From: Amoebidium appalachense
Lineage: Eukaryota > Ichthyosporea
Direction of reading: 5' to 3'
Length of the DNA stretch: 64,000 nt
Assembly: GCA_963693365.1 (NCBI GenBank)
Contig: CAVNZM010000008.1
Location: forward strand, 5,146,001 to 5,210,000
Made by a program: the position numbers and the translations under genes. The notes beneath the pieces were generated by a model. The model was not told where the DNA came from. It did not search any database and was given only the letters and a program-made list of their open reading frames with translations. Positions within the stretch are counted from its first letter, which is position 1. Each line of letters starts with the position of its first letter. Shown here one piece after another: positions 56,520 through 64,000 of this stretch.

Positions 56520-57394
56520 TGTGTGTGTGAGTGTGTGCGTGCGTGCGTGCGTGCGTGTGTGCATGTGTGCGGGCGTGCGCGCACACGCGCGTGCGTGCGT
56601 GCGCGCGCGCGCGCGCGTGTGTGTGTGTGAGTATGTGTATTTGTTAGCGTTTCTAAGCGTGGATGTGTGCTTGTAGCATGTGGGTATCTTTCCTGTGGCG
56701 TCTATGGTGTGTGTGTGTCTGTGTGCGTGTGCTCGCGCACGTGTTTTTGTGTGTGAGCATGTGTGTGTATGTGTGTGTGTGTGTGCCTTTGCAGTGTCTA
56801 TGTGTGTGTGTGTGCGCGCGCGGGCGCGCGAGAGAGAGCCACTGTATTGTCCAGCAGCTACTCCCATGCACACAGTCCATACATGCCTGTGTGGTGTTAC
56901 CTTGTAAGGGCTGAATGTTGTTGTGTTGTATGAAACCCATCGGAACCTCGAGTACGTCTCTGCATCCCACACTGCACCCCCCCATACATTCAGTCACGCT
57001 GAAACATGCCCCCCCCCCCCCCCCCCATCTCCCCCTACTTCCTCCCCCCCCCCCCCCCCCCCCCCTCCCGTCCCCCTCTCCTCCCCCCCACCCCCAAAAT
57101 ACCGAAAGAAAAAAAAAAAAAAAAAAAAGGGCCACTTACACAGGGTTGCGTTGATGTGATCGATGGTGGCTATCAGGTGAATCTGCGGAAACGCTGCAAA
57201 AAAAGAGAAAAGAAAACGTTAGTAAAGGCATAGGGTATGAGGTGTCTAGCAAGGATGACACGGAGATAACACACGTATGCCGGTATGTGCGTGTGCAAAG
57301 GTGCGAAGGAGTAAACACACACAGATGCGCTTGTGGGTTATGGCCTATACGAACAGGCGTGTGCACTGGCATGTGCCTACACACACACATATGC

Positions 57395-57451
<57 letters not shown>

Positions 57452-57482
57452 ACACACGTACACACACACACACGTACACACA

Positions 57483-57527
<45 letters not shown>

Positions 57528-57570
57528 ACACACACACGCACAGACCCACACACCCACACCCACACACACC

Positions 57571-57601
<31 letters not shown>

Positions 57602-57696
57602 GCACGCACAAAAACACACACATACACACCCACACCATCACACACACTGAGCGCTCGTGTGTGCGCCTGCCCACCCAGACGTGCCCCCTCCCCCCC

Positions 57697-57727
<31 letters not shown>

Positions 57728-59947
57728 GAACACACACACAAACACACACCTACCCACGCACCCACCTGCCCACCCGACGACCCACACACACACACACCTC
57801 CCACCCATTCACACACACACCCACCTAACCACCCAGAAACCCACCTTCCCACCCACACACCCAGCCATCCCCCCCCCCCCCCCCCCCCCCCCCCTCTCCC
57901 CCCTTCCCCCTCTCCCCCTCCCCCCTCCCTCCCCCCCTGGCCCCCACCCATCCACACACACACTTCCCCTCTTTCCCCTCCCTCCCCCCCCCCCCCCCCC
58001 CCCCCCCCCCCAAACACACACACACACACATACACCCACACATACATGTGCCCACCTGCCAGCATGCTCAGTATAGCCTGTGTTCGTCGTGGCCTCAATG
58101 AGGGTCCATCGATATTGTGTACGAACAGATACAGCCGCCGCCTGCCTGCCTCCTCCTGCCCCTCTGCACACAAATCTCAGTACCTTGTCTGTGCCTTATG
58201 CCTCCCTCCCGCCCCCTCTTCCCTCCTCCCCTCCCCACATTCCCCCCCTTCTTCTCCCCCTCCCTCACTCCCTTCCTCCTTCCCACACCCTTCCTCCCCT
58301 CCAAACACATACCACACCCCTCTGCACCCATCACTGGTTGGTCAATGTGTTTCTCTGTGTGCAGCAAGCCCAGACATGTCCGTCCCCCCCCCCCCCTCCT
58401 CCCCCTCCCCCCTTTCCCTCCAACTTCCCCCCCTTCCCCCCCCCCCCCCAAAAAAAAAAACAAAAAAACAAAAAACAAATCGCCTCCACCACCATCACCA
58501 CCAACACTACAAACCACCACCACGAAGCCGTTGATACTCCTCCCCCTCCTCCTTCCTCCCCCTCCCCCTCTCCCCCACATCCTCCCCTCCTGCCCCCTCC
58601 CCCCCCTCTAACCCACATCCCCTCTCCCCCCCCCCTCCCCCCCCCCCCCCCTCCCCCTCCCCCACCCCCACATCCCCCACGTGTAGCCACTACACCCACC
58701 TGCAGCGTCAAAGAGCGAGCGCAGGACTTTCAGCTGGTCTAGGGGGTTACGGAATGTGCCGCTGTAGCCAAACAGCTCCTGCCCAATGGTGCTCATGACC
58801 TGCAGCCAATCAAAGTCAGCCCTGGGACACCGGCACACGTGCAAGGGGGGTACATGGCCTTATTGCAGATGCATACATGGCCACACGGGAAAGGACGACG
58901 TTGGGGAGGGGGGGGGGGGGGGGGGGGGGGGGAGGGGGGGAGGGGGGGGGGGGGGGGGGGGGGGGGGGAGGGCATATGGATGTGTTGTATGTGGGATAGG
59001 AGGAGGAAGAGACGTGGGGAAAAGAGAGAAAACGAGGAAGGAAGAGAGTAGGAAAGGTGGAGGGTGGGAGGGTAGAAGGGTGAGAGGGAGAGTACGGGGG
59101 CAGGAGCTGCAAGCCTACTTGCAAGGTCATGGCCTCCCACTTATACGTCCTGCATGCCTGTGTGTGTGTGTTATGTTTTCATGCCTGTGTGTGCCTGTAC
59201 GTGTCTTTTTGTTCCTGTGTATGCCCGTGTATGCCCGTCCACGATGTGTATACATGTGTGTGCCTGCGCACGAATGTACATGATGGCCCTTTTTATGCCT
59301 GTGTGTGCCTGTGTGTGCCTTTTTGCGCTGTGTGCCTGTGTGTGCCTGCATGCATGCACCACACCCACCTGCTGCAATGACAGGGCTGGGCTGTACCCAT
59401 TGACATAGACTATGGGCCACTTGCCAAGCATGGCCTGGGCAAATCGACTAGCCACTTCCTTTTTGGACCCTAGCCCGTGTAGAAGCAGGCTGAATTGGTT
59501 GCTGGGGGTGAAGATGGGGGGTGAGAAACACGTTAACACAGACACACACACATGTGGATTGAGGTGCACACAGGTGCATGCGTACAAAGATGGGCAAATG
59601 TCTGTGCACAGATGGACGAAAGTGTGTGTGTGAACATACACACGTGGACAAACGGGCACATTTGTGCACACTTAGAGATGCACACACCAAAAAAAACGAT
59701 GCACACACCCCGGACACGGTATGCAGACACGCTCACGCACAGGTACGCGTGTACACACACACACACACACACACCCCACGTACATGCATCATACCACGTA
59801 CATGCATCACACACACCCCACACACACATCCACACACACGCATTCAAAAAGACATGCCCCCCAACTCCCCAAACACATCACACACAAGCACACAAGCACA
59901 CACACATGCACGCACGCACGCACACACGCATGCACGCACGCGCGCGT

Positions 59948-60037
<90 letters not shown>

Positions 60038-60104
60038 GCACGCACGCACGCACACGCACACGCACACGCACACGCACACGCACACGCACACGCACACGCA
60101 CACA

Positions 60105-60152
<48 letters not shown>

Positions 60153-60156
60153 CACA

Positions 60157-60208
<52 letters not shown>

Positions 60209-61740
60209 CACACACACCTGAGCTCAGCCAGCCACCTGCTATGGTAGCGGTCGTAGCTGGCCACCAGCCCCTCAATGTCCTCTGTGTAGCGCCCGGGGAG
60301 GGATGCACTGATAGTCTGAAAGGTCTGCGTGCCCACTAGGTTACCCACCATGCCCACTAGGTTACCCAACATGCCCACTAGGTTACCCACCATGCCCACT
60401 AGGTTACCCACCATGCTCCGAGGTGTTACATGCCCTTCCACCCATCCCTGCCCCTCCCCTCCCCCCCCCCCCCCCTTGAGAAAACCATGCCTTGAACCCC
60501 CCCCCCCCTCCCCCCCCCCCCCCTCCCCGCCCCCCGCGCTCTGAGCCAAGCCTCAAGCATAAGCCCGACCGAACCGTACCCCTACCAACATGTCAACTTC
60601 CCCAGATCTTCTCTCTCTTTATTTAAATGACATTTCTAACCCACTCGTACCGCCCCACCAACATCAATCAAAGTTATCCTGTGATAGCAAACAAAAAAGA
60701 TACACACACACACACACATATATATATATATCATTAAGCTATTAAACAACTAAAAAAGTAGGAATATATATATGTACTCATACAACATACAACAGAAACC
60801 TACCTTGGCATCCAAACGAGGCAGTCGACTGAGTCAAGGCAGCAGATGGCCATGAGGGCAGGTTGGTCAGTAGCCTTCACCCAGCAACTACTGCACGCAC
60901 ACATCCAGCCACTACTGCACGCACACACCCAGCCACTACTGCACGCACACATCCGGCCACTACTGCACGCACACACCCAGCCACTACTGCATGCACACAC
61001 CCAGCCACTACTGCACGCACACACCCAGCCACTACTGCACGCACACACCCAGCCACTACTGCACGCACACACCCAGCCACTACTGCACGCACACACCCAG
61101 CCACTACTGCACGCACACACCCAGCCACTACTGCACGCACACACCCAGCCACTACTGCACGCACACACCCAGCCACTACTGCACGCACACACCCTGCCAC
61201 TACTGCACGCACACACCCAGCCACTACTGCAAGCATACCTGAGGGTGTTGTCTGACGTTGCACGTGCACCCTCCCTCGTCTGCTCGGCAAAAAACTGCTG
61301 CACCCCCCCAACATCATGCCCCCTGGCCCCCAACCCTCCGTCAGTTATGCGCAGCATGTGGTGTTCTTTGGGCACCTGGTTGTGTATGTAACGACTTGTG
61401 TATGTATGCGTAAGGGTGTGTTAATATCACTTTGTGTGTGTGGGTAAAGCAGTGTGATGACTTGTGTGTGTGTGGATACGAGCGTGTTACAATTTGTGTG
61501 TGTGTGTACGGGTGTGTGCGCACCACACACGCGTACTTATGATGTGCACAGATATGTGTGTGCTCTGGAAATCTAACATGTGTGTGTGTGTCTTAGTAAC
61601 TGCAAAGACCACCATGTGCTTTCTTGCATCCTTGTGTCAGTCCCATAGGACCCATACAAAACTTAGAACCATATGCAGGCATGTATATATATACACACGC
61701 CACAAACACCCACACACCCACACAGAGGCGCAATTACACG

Positions 61741-61785
<45 letters not shown>

Positions 61786-61862
61786 GCACACATGCACACG
61801 TACATGCTTGCTGTGCCATCGGGTGCTGTCTGATCTTGCCCCTGCACGGTTGATTGTTAGTA

Positions 61863-61896
<34 letters not shown>

Positions 61897-62083
61897 ACCC
61901 CCCCCCCGGAGCACACACGCACATGCACACACACACACCCTGCCCGTGTCCTGGTCGTCATCTGACAACTCATCTGCCGCCTCCTCTTTGTCTTCTGCAC
62001 ACCCAACAGTCAGCAACCGAGCCCCCCCCCCCCTCTCCCCCCCCCCCTCTCCCCTCTCCCCCCCCCTCTCCCCCCCCCCCCCC

Positions 62084-62116
<33 letters not shown>

Positions 62117-62279
62117 AGGGGGGCCCGTTCCCTCCCCCAACCACCCACCTTTTTTCTGCTGCTGTGCTCGGGTGGCCAGTTTCGGTCGCTTTGCGGGCCC
62201 ACGGAAGCAAAACATGTCCCGGGGCTGCACTACCTCGTCCTCTGCACAAACAGTTAGCAAGGAACGAGGGGCGGGCGGG

Positions 62280-62311
<32 letters not shown>

Positions 62312-63159
62312 TTGAGGGGGGGGGGGGAGGAGTGGATGGGCGGGTGGGGCGGGGGGAGGGGGGGGGGGGAGAGAGGGGAGGGGGGGAGGGGGGAGGGGAG
62401 GGGAGGGGGGAGGGGGCCACAAACACTTATGGATCGCATCTGCACAGAAACAGACAAACACAGAAAAGAAAAAAAATCCCACACAGCACACACCATGCAA
62501 ACAAGCAAGTACGTATAAACACCCGAATACCCGGGCACAGACGCACAAACACAGGCATATGTGAAAAGCCAAGTATCTCCGCCTGCACATGCAATACTCA
62601 CGCACACAGGTAACTTGCAGCACACACCCACGGAGAAACACATACGCACACACGCACGTCAAGCACCCGGGCGCACACACAAGGTAGACACGAACAAATG
62701 AAGCAGACACACACACGATGCACACACACACACACATACCTAAGCAGACACACACACGATGCACACGCACACACACACCTAAGCAGACACACACACGATG
62801 CGCACGCACACATACACCTAAGCAGACACACACACACACACACCTGGGTCGTCCGCCGTGCTTGGCCTGTGCCTTGGAGTGTGTGCCTGCAAAGCTGGTT
62901 GGCTGCCGGTTACCTTTTTTGGTGCATCGGCCACTGCAGGGTTGTGAGGGCTCAAACATTGCCCCTCAAACTACCAGCCAGGCCGCATAATGTGTCGGGG
63001 TTACAGCGGTAGCAGGCACACGGCACAAGTTCAGAACACAAGCAGACCAACACCAAGCACACGGAGCAATGTGTCGGGCGTTGGGGGATTGGTGGTGGTG
63101 GTGGGGCGGGGAGGGGGGAGGACGGACGGAAGAGGGGAAAGGGGGGCAGGCGGCCGGGG

Positions 63160-63213
<54 letters not shown>

Positions 63214-63569
63214 GGAAGAGGGGGGAGGGGGGGGGGAGGGTAGGAGGCATACTGAGCCCCTGCACAGCAGATATAGGTATATGCGTGTGCACGTGCACGC
63301 ACCTTCAGCCAGCATGCCCGTGCGCACAATCTTGCCCGCCACAAGCAGCTGGTCAGCCTCTGTCCCTGCCAACCCTTAGGTCAGTAATCCCCTACGCGCA
63401 CAACCCCAACCGGTCACACGCACACACCCTGCTGTGCGGGGCCGTGGCGTGTTCGCGCTTGCAGGGAACCTCCCGCCGTGTTTATTATGTGCGTGCCCAC
63501 AGCACTGTCAGGCACGAAAACAAACGGCGCCGGGTATTCACCCGTCAGGCCTGTCTTGCGTTTGCTCAT
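55013..63569 (-). CDS. ORC2: Origin recognition complex subunit 2, 17 exons, complete
   Basis: Minus-strand exons: 63,569-63,428; 63,365-63,303; 62,933-62,914; 62,886-62,844; 62,241-62,149; 61,994-61,939; 61,375-61,239; 60,874-60,804; 60,335-60,218; 59,501-59,369; 58,799-58,700; 58,163-58,056; 57,193-57,140; 56,971-56,901; 56,240-56,084; 55,545-55,427; 55,105-55,013. All are GT-AG and in phase, giving 525 residues (human ORC2 577). The N-terminal ~180 residues are low in similarity and include an acidic stretch (exon 6). From exon 9 on it follows ORC2 closely: LLLHGLGSKKEVASRF near 253, HNIDGPSLR, IATIDHINA, NTTTFSPY, then the winged-helix part with VVLRSLNPTARAIF and ECRDRFLVNN. ORC2 is the AAA-like, ATPase-lacking core subunit that helps place ORC and load MCM at origins. 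The acceptors of exons 8 and 9 are the least certain, because both touch minisatellites. Confidence 0.93.
55320..58700. repeat. Low-complexity ORC2 introns 11-16
   Basis: Long C or G tracts (55,330-55,357, 55,598-55,629, 56,040-56,066, 57,008-57,026, 57,689-57,712, 57,868-57,893, 57,986-58,011, 58,437-58,449), T30-type and A18-type tracts (55,997-56,022, 57,111-57,128), GA and TG repeats (56,464-56,640), and (CA)n with GTAC or CCCA variants (57,390-57,640, 57,714-57,860). They fill the introns almost completely; no hidden gene seen. Confidence 0.85.
59750..60217. repeat. (CA)n and (CACG)n block ending at the ORC2 exon 9 donor
   Basis: (CA)n at 59,949-60,032, then (CACG)n and (CACACG)n to about 60,195, then (CA)n to 60,217. 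On the minus strand it starts exactly with the GT of the intron 9 donor as (GT)n. Confidence 0.95.
60331..60414 (-). repeat. Four-unit 21-bp minisatellite at the ORC2 exon 9 acceptor
   Basis: Units on the plus strand read GCCCACTAGGTTACCCACCA plus one T. On the minus strand each unit holds a CCTAG|TGGGC acceptor-like site and a GTGGGTAACC donor-like site. The exon 9 boundary used in the gene model (60,335) falls in the unit nearest the exon. Because the period is seven codons, any unit's acceptor would preserve the ORC2 frame. Confidence 0.85.
60881..61231 (-). repeat. 24-bp minisatellite filling ORC2 intron 7
   Basis: About 14.6 units of CCAGCCACTACTGCACGCAC plus ACAC, with few variants (CATCCGG, CCCTGCC, CTGCATG). 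In the sense (minus) orientation each unit contains GTGTGTGCGTGCAG, resembling an acceptor, and GG|GTGTGTG, resembling a donor. Unit length is eight codons, so the sense frame is open throughout. Confidence 0.95.
62700..62842 (-). repeat. ~41-bp minisatellite at the ORC2 exon 4 donor
   Basis: Three units of CTAAGCAGACACACACACGA followed by a GCACACGCACACAC-type segment. In the sense (minus) orientation it starts as (GT)n at the exon 4 donor (62,843), and each unit carries TGCTTAGGTGT. Confidence 0.8.
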
Positions 63570-63797
63570 GGTGGTGGGCGGCAGCGTACTTGCGCGTGCG
63601 TGTGTGTGTTTGGTTTGCTCTTGCTGTGCTACTGGTCTGCTGCTATAGTCACAACAGTCTACTACCTCCTGCAACTTCCACAAAATAAACGTAGGGTCCA
63701 AACCGTGACCGTGTTTCAGCTCAGTTCTGCTCAGTTCAGTCCGCGGTGTTTCATGAGGTCGCTAGTTTCGCTAAGTACTGATGACGACACAATGTAG

Positions 63798-63838
63798 TTT
63801 TGGCGCCAACCACACCCAATCAAAAATGGCTTTGGCGC
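63798..63838. promoter_or_regulatory. E2F-like sites upstream of ORC2
   Basis: TTTTGGCGCCAA (63,798-63,809) contains the perfect palindrome TTGGCGCCAA, and TTTGGCGC recurs at 63,831-63,838. Both match the E2F/DP consensus TTT[CG][CG]CGC. A CCAAT motif (63,816-63,820) lies between them. They are 230-270 bp upstream of the ORC2 start codon, where E2F control of replication genes is common in animals and plants. Confidence 0.6.
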
Positions 63839-64000
63839 ACCAAAACCTCGGGTGTCGGAGGGGAACGGCCCCTCTAATATTAGTCACACGGAGTGTTGTC
63901 TTCCCTGCGGTCTCTTTTTTCTTTTCTTTTTTTTTTTTTTTTTTTTTTTTTATGGCCGTTCCGCAGCGTAATAGTGCCCGGCCACTTACGTAAGCCAGTG
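63839..64000. other. Right edge of window
   Basis: Contains a T tract (about 63,925-63,951) and moderately GC-rich DNA. No gene recognised; it may hold the start of a divergent transcript beyond the window. Confidence 0.3.

Noticed and set aside
60881-61231. Regular 24-bp repeats suggestive of a CRISPR array
   Set aside because: Units are directly contiguous without unique spacers, and the array lies inside a eukaryotic intron; it is a minisatellite.
60800-61375. Continuous 191-codon minus-strand frame through the 24-bp repeat taken as one exon
   Set aside because: The flanks match ORC2 without the repeat, a CAG|GTATGC donor sits at the repeat edge, and the downstream exons are in phase only if the repeat is spliced out and exon 8 is read in a different frame.

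Overview
The window is nuclear DNA from an intron-rich eukaryote. Three multi-exon genes can be spliced by eye with GT-AG introns, and a fourth family is intronless. Non-coding DNA is saturated with long G or C homopolymers, (CA)n/(TG)n and (GA)n microsatellites, and small non-autonomous transposons. No rRNA, tRNA or organelle gene was recognised. The gene content (ORC2, an EamA-type transporter, an Agd3-like deacetylase, a retroelement) and intron density fit an alga or other protist, but nothing here fixes the lineage. Stops are TGA, TAG and TAA, so the standard code is assumed.

Layout. 1-24 kb: a decaying array of about 4.4-kb units, each built round a minus-strand gene for a small secreted cysteine-rich protein. 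Two units are intact (8.2-12.8 kb and 12.8-17.2 kb), one is degenerate (1-2.7 kb), and pieces of another sit at 20.8-21.1 and 23.3-23.7 kb. 21.6-23.3 kb: a PIF/Harbinger-like DNA element. 25.2-25.8 kb: a pogo-like inverted-repeat element. 25.8-28.2 kb: a broken Ty3/gypsy-like gag-protease remnant. 28.3-30.6 kb: TG-rich spacer. 30.6-35.2 kb: a six-exon, probably GPI-anchored Agd3-like polysaccharide deacetylase. 35.2-38.1 kb: spacer with a tiny retroposon. 38.8-52.5 kb: a ~20-exon DMT/EamA transporter. 52.5-55.0 kb: convergent intergenic spacer. 55.0-63.6 kb: a complete 17-exon ORC2 gene on the minus strand, with E2F-like sites upstream at 63.8 kb.

The genes do not form one pathway. ORC2 acts in replication licensing. 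The deacetylase would modify an amino-sugar polymer at the cell surface. The transporter is a membrane carrier of unknown substrate. The cysteine-rich family is the most dynamic part: the two intact copies are nearly identical over their first ~165 residues but strongly diverged over the last ~75. The other striking pattern is that microsatellites and minisatellites sit exactly at splice junctions of the transporter, deacetylase and ORC2 genes, in two ORC2 cases carrying repeated splice-site-like motifs.
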